Positions 8,734 through 18,252 of a stretch of DNA of 64,000 nucleotides are shown in pieces. The notes under the pieces are model-generated. The model was not told the origin of the DNA, searched no databases, and saw only the letters and a list, made by a program, of their open reading frames with translations. The DNA comes from BOG-908 sp963692875. GTDB lineage: Bacteria; Pseudomonadota; Alphaproteobacteria; Acetobacterales; Acetobacteraceae. The position numbers were made by a program, and so were the translations under genes. Numbering within the stretch: the first letter of the stretch is position 1; the number at the start of each line of letters is the position of its first letter. The DNA lies in NCBI GenBank assembly GCA_965198755.1, contig OZ240673.1, positions 4,030,001 through 4,094,000 on the forward strand. Reading direction: 5' to 3'.

Positions 8734-10695
8734 TTGGCGAGATCATCGATATTTGCTGCGAACAACGTATCCGGTGCGCGCCGCCGCAGGTTGTTGGCGG
8801 GTGCGTCGCTGGCGGTGCTGGCCGCGTCGGGCGCAGCACACGGCTACGAGACGACGGTGGGCGGCTACCAGATCAACATCGACACCACGCTGTCCTCCAG
8901 CGTGGACCTGCGCCTCTCGCCGATCGACGAGAACTTCGTGGGCGTCCTCAACGGTGGGCCGCGAAAGTCCGTGGACCCTAACGCGAACGAGGATAACGGC
9001 ACGCTGAATTTCCGCAACGGCTCGCCTGTGGCAGCCGTGCAACGCGTGACCACCGAGGTGCAGATCAAGAAGGACGATTACGGCCTGTTCCTGCGCGCCA
9101 CTGGCTTCTACGACCCGGTGATCGACAGCGAGCACACCGACTTCCAGTCGCTCGAACGGCCCGCAGTGCGCGACATCGGCGCCGACCTGCGGCTGCTCGA
9201 CGCATACGTCTTCGCCCGCCCGGAGATCTTCGGCCACCCGTTCGACCTGCGCGTCGGCAACCAGGCGCTGAACTGGGGCGAGAGCACCTTCATCGGCGGC
9301 GGCATCAACACCATCACCCCGGTGGACGTCACCGCCCTGCGCGCGCCTGGCTCCGAGTTGCGCCAGGCGTTCCTGCCGATCCCGGTGATCGACGTGAAGA
9401 GCGAGATCGTGCCTGACCTGACCCTGGAGGCCTACTACCAATTCGCCTTCGTGCGCGACCGGCTGGAGCCCGCCGGCTCGTTCTTCAGCAACACCGACAC
9501 GCTGCTGGACGGCGGCACCTACGCCAACCTGCGCAGCGACGTGCCCGACACCAACCGCGCGTCGTACGCCGCCAGCCTGGCAGACGGCATCCTGTTCGGC
9601 GCCGCCTACCCGCGCAGCGACAGCCGCTACCCCACTACGCTCGACGAGTTCGGCTTTGCGCTGCGCGAAAACGTCGCAGCACTCGGCGACACCGAGATCG
9701 GGCTGTACTATGAAAACTACGACAGCCGCACCCCGTTCGCCTCGTTCCGCACCGGCAAGGCGAACGTGTCCGGACTGCCCGGCCCGCTCTCCGTGGCGCC
9801 GAACCCGTTCAGCGCGCTGAACGGGCCGGGGATCAGCTACGCGACCGCCACCTACGATTCCACGTCGTCGATCTTCGCCGACTACCCCAAGGACATCCAC
9901 CTGATCGGCGTCAGCTGGAACTTCACCGGTCCATACGGCCTGGCGATCCAGGGCGAGGTGTCCGGTCGCCTCAACCAGCCGATCCAGCTCGCCGGCGCCG
10001 ACCTGTCGTTCGCCACCGACGGGCCGGCGATCAAGAAGGCCGCGGCCCTGGGCATCCCCGCCCTGGTGACGGCGGCCAAGCAGCTCCAGACGGACCCGGT
10101 GGTCCAGGCTACCGGCGAGAACATCGGCTTCGGCTCGATCATCGACGGCTGGAAGCGCTACCCGGTGATCCAGGCGCAGACCACGGTGACCAAGCTGTTC
10201 GCCGCCATCCCGAGCCTGAAGATCAACAGCGTCGCCATGGTGGGCGAGATCGGCGGCGACTACGTGGCCAATTTCCCGCGCAACCGCGGCCTGTTCAACG
10301 CGCCCTACACCACCGACACCGAATCGGCGTTCGTGACCGGCGCCACGGTGGACAGCACCACCGTCTATCCGCTGTCCAAGAAAGGCCTGGCGAGCCAGTT
10401 CTCGGCAGCCTACACGGTGGCCGTCATCATCGACATGCCGAACGTGCTGCCCTACGCCATCGACATGAAGCCGCTGGTGGCGCTGCAGCACGACTTCGTG
10501 GGCACCAGCCCGGGCGGTGTGAACACCTTCGTGGAGAACACCGCGGCGGCCAGCCTCGGAGTCACCTTCAATTACCTGCAGGCCTACAGCCTTGGCGTGC
10601 AGTACACCAACCACTTCCCGGTGTTCAGCAACGGCAAGTACGACGGCCTGCTCGACCGCGACTTCTTCAGCGCGGTGCTGTCCTACGAGTTCTGA
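8734..10695 (+). CDS. DUF1302 family outer-membrane protein
   Basis: 653-residue secreted protein with an N-terminal signal (RRRLLAGASLAVLAASGAAHG) and a long beta-rich body ending in a terminal aromatic residue (AVLSYEF), typical of an outer-membrane barrel. The sequence (INIDTTLSSSVDLRLSPI, QALNWGESTFIGGGINTI) matches the DUF1302 family, usually encoded with a DUF1329 protein, a YCF48-like propeller and an RND exporter. The start appears to be TTG at 8734 preceded by GGGGGAT; an ATG at 8726 is in another frame. Likely function is passage or export of a hydrophobic compound together with the next two genes; substrate unknown. Confidence 0.85.
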   Translation: MARSSIFAANNVSGARRRRLLAGASLAVLAASGAAHGYETTVGGYQINIDTTLSSSVDLRLSPIDENFVGVLNGGPRKSVDPNANEDNGTLNFRNGSPVAAVQRVTTEVQIKKDDYGLFLRATGFYDPVIDSEHTDFQSLERPAVRDIGADLRLLDAYVFARPEIFGHPFDLRVGNQALNWGESTFIGGGINTITPVDVTALRAPGSELRQAFLPIPVIDVKSEIVPDLTLEAYYQFAFVRDRLEPAGSFFSNTDTLLDGGTYANLRSDVPDTNRASYAASLADGILFGAAYPRSDSRYPTTLDEFGFALRENVAALGDTEIGLYYENYDSRTPFASFRTGKANVSGLPGPLSVAPNPFSALNGPGISYATATYDSTSSIFADYPKDIHLIGVSWNFTGPYGLAIQGEVSGRLNQPIQLAGADLSFATDGPAIKKAAALGIPALVTAAKQLQTDPVVQATGENIGFGSIIDGWKRYPVIQAQTTVTKLFAAIPSLKINSVAMVGEIGGDYVANFPRNRGLFNAPYTTDTESAFVTGATVDSTTVYPLSKKGLASQFSAAYTVAVIIDMPNVLPYAIDMKPLVALQHDFVGTSPGGVNTFVENTAAASLGVTFNYLQAYSLGVQYTNHFPVFSNGKYDGLLDRDFFSAVLSYEF

Positions 10696-10725
10696 GGTGA
10701 CGGCGCACAACTTCGTCCGGTGACA

Positions 10726-10870
10726 GGCAAGCAAGCGATTCTTTCTGAAAAAAGAACCAGCTTGAAAAAAAGAACCAGAAAACCTTTTGGTTTCCTGCGC
10801 GCGCTGCTGCCATCCATTGCTACGGCCGGAACAGGGTTTTTGCTGCTTGTGCCGGATTTCGAACGATCGC
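10726..10870. repeat. Degenerate intergenic repeat
   Basis: Left arm GCAAGCAAGCGATTCTTTC with a partly duplicated mini-hairpin (GAACC twice). The right part is recognisable only as TTTTTGCTGCTTGTGCCGGA, similar to the GCCGGACTTCGA extension on the copies at 19.2 and 54.9 kb. Confidence 0.5.
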
Positions 10871-10984
10871 GGTTCACGGCCGCCGGTATGAGGAGGAGCC
10901 TGGACAGCGCGGCCGGGCACCACCCGCTCGTGCCTGGCCGGAAACACCACCCTCAGCCGGTGGCGGCGGACCAGCAGGAGTTTG

Positions 10985-11116
10985 CTTTGCAAGACGGAAG
11001 CAGGCGCATCCGAGCGCTGTCGCGGGACGCTTGAACACGCCGCGTCGCCACCGTACACCCTAGGAGAGTAAAAGTTCTTTGGTTCTTTTTTGCAAAAAAG
11101 AACTGCCTGCCTTGCC
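10985..11116. repeat. Partial intergenic repeat, right half intact
   Basis: The right half (CCGTACACCCTAGGAGAGTA, AAAGTTCTTTGG, then a GTTC/GAAC mini-hairpin and CTGCCTGCC) matches the asymmetric-core copies such as that at 17394. The left arm is not preserved. It lies between the DUF1302 gene and the YCF48-like gene, so the operon continues across it or is interrupted by it. Confidence 0.6.
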
Positions 11117-11168
11117 TTCTCCGCCGATACCCAGGAGTCAGAGGCAAAGCCGACACGTATGATGAGGT

Positions 11169-12161
11169 GTGAGTCCGTTGTCTCCGACCCTGACCTGCAG
11201 GAAAGCTGCCCTACCCGCCGCCCTGATCCTGGCCGCCAGCCTGACTGCCGCGTTTGCCGCCACGCCTGCCGACACCGACCAGCCGACCTGGCGCGCAACG
11301 CACGGCCCCCTGATGGCGGTGGCGCATGCCGGCAGCCGTCTGGTGGCGGTGGGCGACCGGGGAGCGATTCTGCTCTCCGACAACCAGGGCGTCTCCTGGC
11401 GCATGGTGCAGAGCCCGTCGCCGGAACTGCTGACCGACGTGGTGTTCGACAGCCCCGTCGAGGGCTGGGCGGTGGGCCAGGATAGCAGCATCCTGCGCAC
11501 CACCGACGCGGGCGAGCACTGGACGCTGCAGCGCGCACCGGACGGCAAGGACCAGGCGCTGTTCTCGGTGGCCGTCCTCGGCCCCTCGCACCTGATGGCC
11601 ACCGGCGCCTACGCGCTGGCGCTGGAGACCACGGACGCCGCCACCTGGACGCCGGTGAAGCTGCCCAGCATGGACGAGGACTACCACCTCAACTGCGTCA
11701 TCGCACACGGGGCCGACGTGGTGATCACCGGGGAAGCCGGCCACGCCTTTGTCCGCCGCGACGGCAGCTGGGCCGCCGTGCCGGTGCCCTACCAGGGCTC
11801 GCAGTTCGGCTGCCTGACCACGCCGGACGGCGCGCTGTACAGTTTCGGCCTGCGCGGCAGCATGTTCGTCTCCAGCGGCGCAGCACCGGCCTGGCACCGG
11901 ATCGAGACCAACGAGCAGCGGTCGATCTTCGGCGGCACCGTGCTGGCCAACGGCTTCATGGCGCTGGTGGGCTCCAACGGCCTGGTGCTGCTGTTCGACC
12001 CGCAGACCAACACCTTCCGCACCCTGCCGATCGCCACCGGCGCCAGCCTGTCCGGCGTGGTCGAGGTGGCCGGCGGCAAATGGGTCCTGGTGGGCAGCGA
12101 CGGGGTGCACGTGATGGATCCCACCGCGGCGGCCACCCAGGCGTCGGAGGCCGTGCAATGA
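11169..12161 (+). CDS. YCF48-like beta-propeller, exported
   Basis: 330 residues. Signal peptide (ALPAALILAASLTAAFAATP) followed by repeated blades with the pattern G.WAVG..S.IL.TTDAGEHW, as in YCF48/BNR-type propellers (photosystem II assembly factor fold). In bacteria such proteins are often encoded between DUF1302/DUF1329 and an RND exporter; a periplasmic adaptor role is inferred. GTG at 11169 is the best in-frame start, but its ribosome-binding site is weak. It overlaps the exporter gene by four bases (ATGA), so the two are translationally coupled. Confidence 0.82.
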   Translation: MSPLSPTLTCRKAALPAALILAASLTAAFAATPADTDQPTWRATHGPLMAVAHAGSRLVAVGDRGAILLSDNQGVSWRMVQSPSPELLTDVVFDSPVEGWAVGQDSSILRTTDAGEHWTLQRAPDGKDQALFSVAVLGPSHLMATGAYALALETTDAATWTPVKLPSMDEDYHLNCVIAHGADVVITGEAGHAFVRRDGSWAAVPVPYQGSQFGCLTTPDGALYSFGLRGSMFVSSGAAPAWHRIETNEQRSIFGGTVLANGFMALVGSNGLVLLFDPQTNTFRTLPIATGASLSGVVEVAGGKWVLVGSDGVHVMDPTAAATQASEAVQ

Positions 12162-14530
12162 TCGGGTTCCTCGAACGCGTGCTGTTCTCCAACCGGCGCA
12201 AGATCCTGGTGGCGTTTGCGCTGATCACGCTCGGGCTCGGCTTCTTCGCGGTGCGCGTGCACCCGGACGCGTCGTTCGACAAGCTGCTGCCGTCGCACAA
12301 CGCCTACATCGACACCTACAAGAAAGTGGAGAAGCAGTTCGGCGGCGGCAACTTGCTGCTGATCTCGCTGGAGGCCAAGCACGGCACCATATTCGCGCCG
12401 GAGTATTTCGACGCGCTGCGCCGGCTGACCGACGACGTGTTCTTCCTGCCCGGCGTGGACCGCACCCACGTCAGCAGCCTCTACACGCCGGACACCCGCT
12501 TCTCCGAGGTGGTCGAGGGCGGCTTCAACGGCGGCCCGGTCATCCCGTCGGGCTTCCAGCCGGATGCCAAGGGTTTCGCCAACGTCCGCAGCAACATCGT
12601 CAAGTCCGGCATCGTCGGCCGGCTGGTGGCCAACAACTTCCGCAGCGCGGTGGTCAGCGCGCACCTCAACGATGTCGACCCGCGCACCGGCGCGCACCTC
12701 GACTACACGAAGTTCGCCAACGAGCTCGACAGCATCATCCGCGCCAAATACGACACCGCGGATACCCAGATCCACATCCTTGGCTTCGCCCAGGCGATCG
12801 GCGACATCGAGCGCGGCGCCCAGGTGATCGTGGTGTTCTTCGGCATCGCCCTCGCGGTGGCCGCGGTGCTGCTCTACATCGTCTCGCGCTCGCTGTATCT
12901 GACCGGCGCCGCACTCGCCTGCTCGCTGATCGCGGTGATGTGGCAGCTCGGCATCATCACCGCGCTGGGCATCGGCATCGACCCGATCTCGGTGCTGATA
13001 CCGTTTCTCATCCTGGCTATCGGCGTCAGCCACGGCGTGCAGATCGCGCTGTCCAACGTGCGCCTGGTGGGCGAGGGGCGCACCGCGCTGGAAGCCGCAC
13101 GCGGCAGCTTCCACAACCTGCTCGAACCCGGCGTGGTGGCACTCTGCCTGGCCGTGCTGACCTTCGTGACGGTGACCACCATCCCGGTGCCGGCGATCCG
13201 CGAGCTGGCGCTCACGGCGGCCATCGGCATCGCCGTGCTGGCGGTGACCAACCTGATGGTGCTGCCGGTGATCGCCAGCTTCGCCAGCGTGTCGATGAAG
13301 CGCATCGAGGCGGCGCAACGTGGGGCGGCGCGCTTCGAGGGCTTCTGGCGCCTGCTCGCCAGCCTGATCGCGCCGCGCTCGGCGGTGATCATCTGCCTGA
13401 TCACCGCGAGCGTGGCCGGCGGCGCGCTGCTGCTGGGCCAGCCGGTGGTGGGCGACCTGCACGTGGGCGTGCCGGAACTGCGCCCGGACAGCCGCAACAA
13501 CCAGGACGCGGCGTTCTTCCAGAGCAACTACTCGGTCGGCGTGGACGTGCTGGAGGTGTTTGCCGAAGGGCCGACAGATTCCTGCCTGAACTACGATTCG
13601 ATGAAGCGGATCGACGACCTGGATCACCGCCTGCAGGGCGTGCCCGGCGTGCGCAGCACGCTGTTCATGGGCCACCTGATGCGGCAGGTGAACGTGGTGT
13701 TCAACGAGGGCAATCCGAAGTTCAACTACCTGCCGCATGACAGCCGGGTCCTGGGCCGCGACAGCTCCGCCTTCGAGTCGTCGCAGGGCCTGGCCAACGA
13801 GGATTGCTCGGCGATGCCGCTGATCATCTTCCTCACCGACCACAAGGCCGGCACCATCGACCGCGTGATCAAGACGGTTGAGGCGTTCGCCGCCACGCCC
13901 ACGAAGACCAAGCTGCGGCTGGAGCTGGCGGCCGGCACCGCCGGCGTCATCGGTGCCACCAACCAGGTGGTGGAAGCCGCACAGCTGCCGATGCTCGGGC
14001 TGGTCTACGGCATGATCATCGTGATCTGCCTGGGCGTGTTCCGCTCCGTCCGCGCGGCGATCTGCATCGTGCTGCCGCTGGCGGCCGTCTCCATCCTGGC
14101 CAACGCGGCGATGAGCGTGCTCGGCATCGGGTTGAAGCTGTCCACCCTGCCGGTGACCGCGCTTGGCGTGGGCATCGGCGTGGACTACGGCATCTACAAG
14201 TTCTCGCGCCTGTCGTATTACATGCGGCACGGCTACACGCTGAACGCGGCCTACATCCAGACGCTGCGCGAGACGGGGAGCGCGGTGATCTTCACCGGTT
14301 TGTCGCTCTCGATCGGTGTCGCGACCTGGGCGTTCTCGCCGTTGCAGTTCCAGGCGGACATGGGGCTGCTGCTGACGTTCATGTTCTTCATGAACATGGT
14401 GGGCGCCATCGTGGTGCTGCCGGCGATCATCGGGGTGATGGACCTGATCGTGCCGCAGAAGCACCCTGGCGACATTGCCGCGGCGCTGGAGCCGGAGCAT
14501 GAGGCCGAGGTGGCGGCGCCTAAGGTGTAA
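12158..14530 (+). CDS. RND/MMPL superfamily exporter
   Basis: 790-residue inner-membrane protein. One N-terminal membrane helix (ILVAFALITLGLGFFAVRV), a large periplasmic loop, then five helices (about 225-400), a second helix and loop, and a final five-helix bundle (about 610-770). Repeated halves with GIGIDPISVLIPFLILAIGV and GVGIGVDYGIYKFSRL fit the MMPL/RND fold, with the conserved Asp in the fourth helix of each half. Start ATG 12158 is in the ATGA overlap with the YCF48-like gene. Likely a proton-driven exporter of hydrophobic molecules working with the two preceding gene products. Confidence 0.88.
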   Translation: MIGFLERVLFSNRRKILVAFALITLGLGFFAVRVHPDASFDKLLPSHNAYIDTYKKVEKQFGGGNLLLISLEAKHGTIFAPEYFDALRRLTDDVFFLPGVDRTHVSSLYTPDTRFSEVVEGGFNGGPVIPSGFQPDAKGFANVRSNIVKSGIVGRLVANNFRSAVVSAHLNDVDPRTGAHLDYTKFANELDSIIRAKYDTADTQIHILGFAQAIGDIERGAQVIVVFFGIALAVAAVLLYIVSRSLYLTGAALACSLIAVMWQLGIITALGIGIDPISVLIPFLILAIGVSHGVQIALSNVRLVGEGRTALEAARGSFHNLLEPGVVALCLAVLTFVTVTTIPVPAIRELALTAAIGIAVLAVTNLMVLPVIASFASVSMKRIEAAQRGAARFEGFWRLLASLIAPRSAVIICLITASVAGGALLLGQPVVGDLHVGVPELRPDSRNNQDAAFFQSNYSVGVDVLEVFAEGPTDSCLNYDSMKRIDDLDHRLQGVPGVRSTLFMGHLMRQVNVVFNEGNPKFNYLPHDSRVLGRDSSAFESSQGLANEDCSAMPLIIFLTDHKAGTIDRVIKTVEAFAATPTKTKLRLELAAGTAGVIGATNQVVEAAQLPMLGLVYGMIIVICLGVFRSVRAAICIVLPLAAVSILANAAMSVLGIGLKLSTLPVTALGVGIGVDYGIYKFSRLSYYMRHGYTLNAAYIQTLRETGSAVIFTGLSLSIGVATWAFSPLQFQADMGLLLTFMFFMNMVGAIVVLPAIIGVMDLIVPQKHPGDIAAALEPEHEAEVAAPKV

Positions 14531-14556
14531 CAGCTAGCCGGAGGTCGGCCGTTCCG

Positions 14557-14727
14557 AAGCAAGCAAGGCCTTCTTTTTTGAAAAAAAGAAGCAAAAAACT
14601 TTTGACTCCGCTGTCGCGGATCTTTCCGGAGAGCGCGCGACAGCGGAGTCAAAAGTTTTTTGGTCCTTTTTTTCAAAAAAGGACTGCTTGCTTTCTGTAA
14701 GTCAGCATCCGGGCCAAGTTGGTACAC
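14557..14727. repeat. Intergenic palindromic repeat with perfect 27-base central arms
   Basis: Central arms 14592-14618 and 14636-14662 are exact reverse complements around a 17-base loop. Left mini-hairpin CTTC/GAAG, right GTCC/GGAC. The left flank (GGAGGTCGGCCGTTCCGAAG) is end type A; the right flank (to GTTGGTAC at about 14725) is end type B. It lies between convergent genes and ends one base before a stop codon. Confidence 0.9.
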
Positions 14728-14728
14728 T

Positions 14729-16156
14729 TCAGCGCCAGCACTCGACTTTCGCGGTGAACTTGCGCGCCAGGTCCGCCACGCTCGCCGGGTCCAGCCCGGA
14801 TGGGCTGCCGGCAGCCTCGTTCAAACCAACGCTGATGCCGGCCAGGTAGTCGCGTGCGATGTCCGCCTTGGTCGCGAAGTTGACGTTCTGGATCATCGGC
14901 CCACCGGTGATCGCGGCAAAGGCCAGGCCGTTCAGAACGGCCGTCGCGACCCCGGCCACCCGCCCGGAACTGTCGAGCACCGGCCCGCCGCTGTTGCCGG
15001 GCTGCACCGGGGCGCTGAACTGGAACAGGTTCGGGTTGCCCTGCAGGCCGGACATCGCGGTCAGCGAACCGGTGGTGACGGCCATCTCGGGCGAGACGAG
15101 ACCGCCGAGCGGGAAGCCGGTGGCGACGAGCGGCTCGCCGGGACGCAACGTCCGGCTGTCACGGAAATGCGCATAGTCGCGCGTGCGCTCGCCGGTCCTC
15201 AGCAGCGCAAGGTCGAGCTTGACGTCGCTGGCGACCAGGGTCGCGCCGACCGGCGTGGTGCCGGCCACGCTGGTGACGCGAATGTCGGGGCAGTTGGCGA
15301 TGACGTGGCTGGCCGTGAGCACGTGGCCGAGCGTGTCGACGACGATGCCGGAGCCGTTGCTGACCGGCCGGCCGGGCCGGCGCGCGTGCGGAGCCTCGGC
15401 CACCCCGGAAGAAGCGCCGGTCAGCGAGGCAGCGTCGTCCTGCACGCTGCGCACGAAGGACATCAGCCGCGCCGGCCCAGGCGCGGTGCCAGGGTCGAAA
15501 CTCGCGGCGAGCGGCGCGGTCCCGTTCGCGCGCCGCATCTGCCAGGTGCCGACCCAGGGACCGGCGTTGTTCGGGCGGGCGGATTGCACCTGGAACCAGA
15601 GGACGTCGTCCGCGCCGGCGGCATCCGGCCAGACCGTATCGTTCTGCTCGGCGATGTCAGCCGAGGCGAAAGCTTGGCTGCGGACCACGCTGTCGGCGAC
15701 ATGATGCAGGTCGAGACGCCTCATCTCCGCCTGGAACTCGGTGGCACCACTCTGGACGCCGCGGGTCTGCTGCAGGGCAAGCAGGCGCAGCCTGTCGTGG
15801 TCCGGGACGACAATGTGCAGCCTGGCCGGAATCGGGTTGGCCACCGGGGTGATCTGGCCGAGCAGCAGTGCGTAGTTAGCGTTGGAGCGGTTGAGCGCGT
15901 CCATCGGCGAGACCGGCTGACCGTTTTCGGTGAGCCTTGCAATGCCGCTGTAATCGTAGTCGCCTGGCTGGGCCGAAAGAGGCGCCGGCAATGCACCCGC
16001 CGGCGGGTGATAGCTTCCGTTGCTGTTGATGGTGATGGATATGCCCCCGGTGCCGCGCACCGGCAGCGGCGCGCAGCCTGCCAGGCCAAGGATGCCCGCG
16101 CTGCAGAGCAGAACGGCCAGTCTGGTCGGCATCGCCATGGCGTCACGTCGCTCCAT
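14729..16156 (-). CDS. Lipoprotein with trypsin-like serine protease domain
   Basis: 475 residues. Lipoprotein signal with lipobox LGLAGC near residues 23-28 (counted from the first Met). A middle domain of unknown type is followed by a C-terminal chymotrypsin-fold protease: His in LTASHVIANC, Asp in LDLALLRTG, nucleophile Ser in QPGNSGGPVLDSSG. No PDZ domain is evident, unlike DegP. Predicted periplasmic and membrane-anchored. ATG codons at 16156, 16138 and 16132 are all possible; the last two give the more usual short lipoprotein signal. Its substrate is unknown. Confidence 0.85.
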   Translation of the reverse strand: MERRDAMAMPTRLAVLLCSAGILGLAGCAPLPVRGTGGISITINSNGSYHPPAGALPAPLSAQPGDYDYSGIARLTENGQPVSPMDALNRSNANYALLLGQITPVANPIPARLHIVVPDHDRLRLLALQQTRGVQSGATEFQAEMRRLDLHHVADSVVRSQAFASADIAEQNDTVWPDAAGADDVLWFQVQSARPNNAGPWVGTWQMRRANGTAPLAASFDPGTAPGPARLMSFVRSVQDDAASLTGASSGVAEAPHARRPGRPVSNGSGIVVDTLGHVLTASHVIANCPDIRVTSVAGTTPVGATLVASDVKLDLALLRTGERTRDYAHFRDSRTLRPGEPLVATGFPLGGLVSPEMAVTTGSLTAMSGLQGNPNLFQFSAPVQPGNSGGPVLDSSGRVAGVATAVLNGLAFAAITGGPMIQNVNFATKADIARDYLAGISVGLNEAAGSPSGLDPASVADLARKFTAKVECWR

Positions 16157-16272
16157 CGTGTGTGACGACGATACGCAAACGTAGCGGAATCACAAGCGGT
16201 TTCGACAGCTTGAAGGCGGGACGAGCCAGCGTGCCGCGCATCCAGAAAGACCCAGCTCGAGGCGGGAAAGGA

Positions 16273-16400
16273 CGCAAGGCCCTCTTTTTTAGAGAAAGAA
16301 AAAACTTTTGACTCCGCCGTCGCGAATTTCCGGAGCGCGCGCGGCAGCGGACTCAAAAATTTTTTGGTTCTTTTTTTAAAAAAGAACCGCTTGCCTTGCC
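16273..16400. repeat. Intergenic palindromic repeat
   Basis: Symmetric core (ACTCCGCCGTCGCG against GCGGCAGCGGACTC). The left mini-hairpin is damaged; the right is GTTC/GAAC. It ends five bases before the stop codon of the methyltransferase gene. Confidence 0.82.
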
Positions 16401-16405
16401 GTCGG

Positions 16406-17353
16406 TCAGCTATCCTCACGCCGCCACAGAAACGTCAGCTCGTGCTTGTTGTGAAACAGGTGCACCAGCCGCCCGCCCGGAATGGCGGCGAACGCTTCGG
16501 CGCTCTCGTGGTCGGTCGCCCCCTGGAACTTTACCGTGCAGACGATCCGCCCCGCCCGCCCGCTGGCGACCCATGCACGCACCAGCGCGAGCAGCCGCGC
16601 CGGGTAGGCGATCACGTCGGAGAACAGCCAGTCCACCGGCGCCTCGCCGGCGGGGTCGATGGCGAAGGCGCTGTCCTGCCGCGTGGTGACGCCCGGCATG
16701 GCGGCCACGTCGGGGTGCAGCGCCGCCTTGTCCACCGCGGTGACCCGGGCGCCCAGCCGGGCCAGCGCCCACGTCCAGCCGCCGGGGGCGGCACCCAAGT
16801 CCAGGCAGGTCTCCCCGGGCTGCGGCCAGGCGCGCCACAGGGTGCAGGCCTCCCACAGTTTCAGGTAGGCGCGGCTGGGCGGCCCGAGCCGGTCCTCCTC
16901 GAAGGTGACCTCGCCGTTGACGAAGGGGCTGGTCTGGGTCGGGCTGGCCAGCATGCGGTCGCGCCCGAGCAGCGTCCAGGCGCCAAGGTGGCTGTCGGGT
17001 GCTGCCACCGGGAAGCGCAGGGGCTTTGGCCGCAGCGGCGGCAGGCGGGCGGCGATCAGCGACGCGCGGCTGTTGTTGTCGAACGGCAGGTAGCCCCAGT
17101 TGCGCTGGATGGCCCGCAGCGCGTCCGACGCGGCGCCGATGGAAGCGGCGGGCAGCTCGCGCGGGGCAGTCCACACGTTGAGCGCCCAGGCGGCCGCGGC
17201 CGGCGGGTCCGGGGAGAGGGCCAGCAGGCCGTGCCAGGCGGTGACGGTGACGCCGCTTCGGGCGAGCTCCTCGGCGAGCGTGTCGGCCTGGCCGTCGGCG
17301 GCCTGGTAGGCGGCGGCAGTCAAGGTGGCGTTCAAGGCACTTGCAGAACTCAC
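16406..17353 (-). CDS. FtsJ-type 2'-O-ribose methyltransferase, RlmM-like
   Basis: 315 residues. The C-terminal half carries the Rossmann SAM site CLDLGAAPGGWTWAL and the K-D-K-E tetrad of ribose 2'-O methyltransferases: Lys in YLKLWEA, Asp in WLFSDVIAYP, Lys in CTVKFQG and Glu in NKHELTFLW. The N-terminal half resembles the THUMP-like part of RlmM, which modifies C2498 of 23S rRNA in E. coli. Assignment to RlmM rather than another rRNA methylase is inferred from length and layout. It is flanked on both sides by palindromic repeats. Confidence 0.82.
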   Translation of the reverse strand: MSSASALNATLTAAAYQAADGQADTLAEELARSGVTVTAWHGLLALSPDPPAAAAWALNVWTAPRELPAASIGAASDALRAIQRNWGYLPFDNNSRASLIAARLPPLRPKPLRFPVAAPDSHLGAWTLLGRDRMLASPTQTSPFVNGEVTFEEDRLGPPSRAYLKLWEACTLWRAWPQPGETCLDLGAAPGGWTWALARLGARVTAVDKAALHPDVAAMPGVTTRQDSAFAIDPAGEAPVDWLFSDVIAYPARLLALVRAWVASGRAGRIVCTVKFQGATDHESAEAFAAIPGGRLVHLFHNKHELTFLWRREDS

Positions 17354-17393
17354 CTGCGCTTCCGTCTGACGTGTGTTTTAAGGGCGAAGAGCG

Positions 17394-17526
17394 AAGCAAG
17401 GCCTGCTTTTTCGAAAAAAGCAGCAAAAAACTTTTGTCTCTGCAGTCGCGGACTCTCCCGCAACGTACACCCCAAGGAACAAAAGTTTTTTGGTTCTTTT
17501 TTTCAAAAAAGAACTGCTTGCCTTGC
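17394..17526. repeat. Intergenic palindromic repeat, asymmetric core
   Basis: Left mini-hairpin CTGC/GCAG, right GTTC/GAAC. The core reads GTCTCTGCAGTCGCGGACTC on one side and CGTACACCCCAAGGAAC on the other; these do not pair with each other, defining a second core type that also occurs at 61417. Confidence 0.87.
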
Positions 17527-17615
17527 TGGCGGCCGGTGCCCGAACGCACACGGGCCGGTTTCGAAAACATGCCTGGTTGGCGAGGAGCGTGCCAACTGCT
17601 CGTCGGGGATGATAT

Positions 17616-18002
17616 TCAGAGGGTCGGGCCGGCGGCCAGCGCCGACGCTGCCAGCAACAGCCAGCCAACCATCAGCAGCACGCCGCCGACCGGCGCGGTC
17701 GGGCCCGACGCCAGGCCAGCCAGGTGGTTGGCGTAGACCGCGCCGCAGAACAGCAGCATGCCGAGCGTGAAGCCCAGCCCTGCCAGGTTGCCCAGCGCGT
17801 GCGCCAGCGGCGGCGCGCGCATCACCCACAGCCCCGTCAGCACCAGCGCCAAAGCGTGCCAGCCCTGCATCTGTATGGCGCTGCGCACGGCGTCCAGCGC
17901 CTTGGCATCCAGCCGTTGCGGCAAAGCGTGCGCGGCGGCTGCCGCCAGGCCCACCGCGCCTGCGCCGGCCACTGCGCCGAGCGCCATCCAGATACGGCCC
18001 AT
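17616..18002 (-). CDS. DUF423 family membrane protein
   Basis: 128 residues with four hydrophobic segments, starting MGRIWMALGAVAGAGAVGLA and containing AAHAL and GWHALAL motifs typical of DUF423 (YgdD-like) inner-membrane proteins of unknown function. ATG at 18002 is preceded by GGGGA at good spacing. An upstream open extension runs through a palindromic repeat and is not part of the gene. Confidence 0.85.
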   Translation of the reverse strand: MGRIWMALGAVAGAGAVGLAAAAAHALPQRLDAKALDAVRSAIQMQGWHALALVLTGLWVMRAPPLAHALGNLAGLGFTLGMLLFCGAVYANHLAGLASGPTAPVGGVLLMVGWLLLAASALAAGPTL

Positions 18003-18046
18003 GCTTGTTCCCCTTGCACCAGAGGGCTTTACGCAGCTATGGCCGA

Positions 18047-18170
18047 AAGCAAGCAGTTCTTTTTTGAAGAAAAGAACCAAAAAACTTTTGTCTCCTGGGG
18101 TGCGCCGGGGTGAGACGTGTCGTTCAGCTGTCCGTGACAGCCGGAACGAAAGCTTTTTGCTTCCTCTGCC
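18047..18170. repeat. Intergenic palindromic repeat between divergent genes, right side decayed
   Basis: Left mini-hairpin GTTC/GAAC intact. The core is asymmetric (TCTCCTGGGGTGCGCC). The right arm is decayed to GAAAGCTTTTTGCTTCC. It lies in the region between the DUF423 and iminopeptidase starts, so here it is upstream of both genes rather than at a gene end. Confidence 0.75.
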
Positions 18171-18252
18171 GGCGTCGCGGCAGTGCACATCTGCTCGACG
18201 GCCAGCCTCTCCCGGTTCTACTCTTCGTCGGGCTAGTGCTAGATAACTCTGC

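Noticed and set aside
8743..11538. A 931-codon open frame on the minus strand opposite the DUF1302 gene, and similarly long frames at 11789-14500 (-) and 5461-7563 (+)
   Set aside because: They are antisense to well-supported genes, have low-complexity Arg/Ala/Gly/Gln-rich translations, and are typical of GC-rich DNA.
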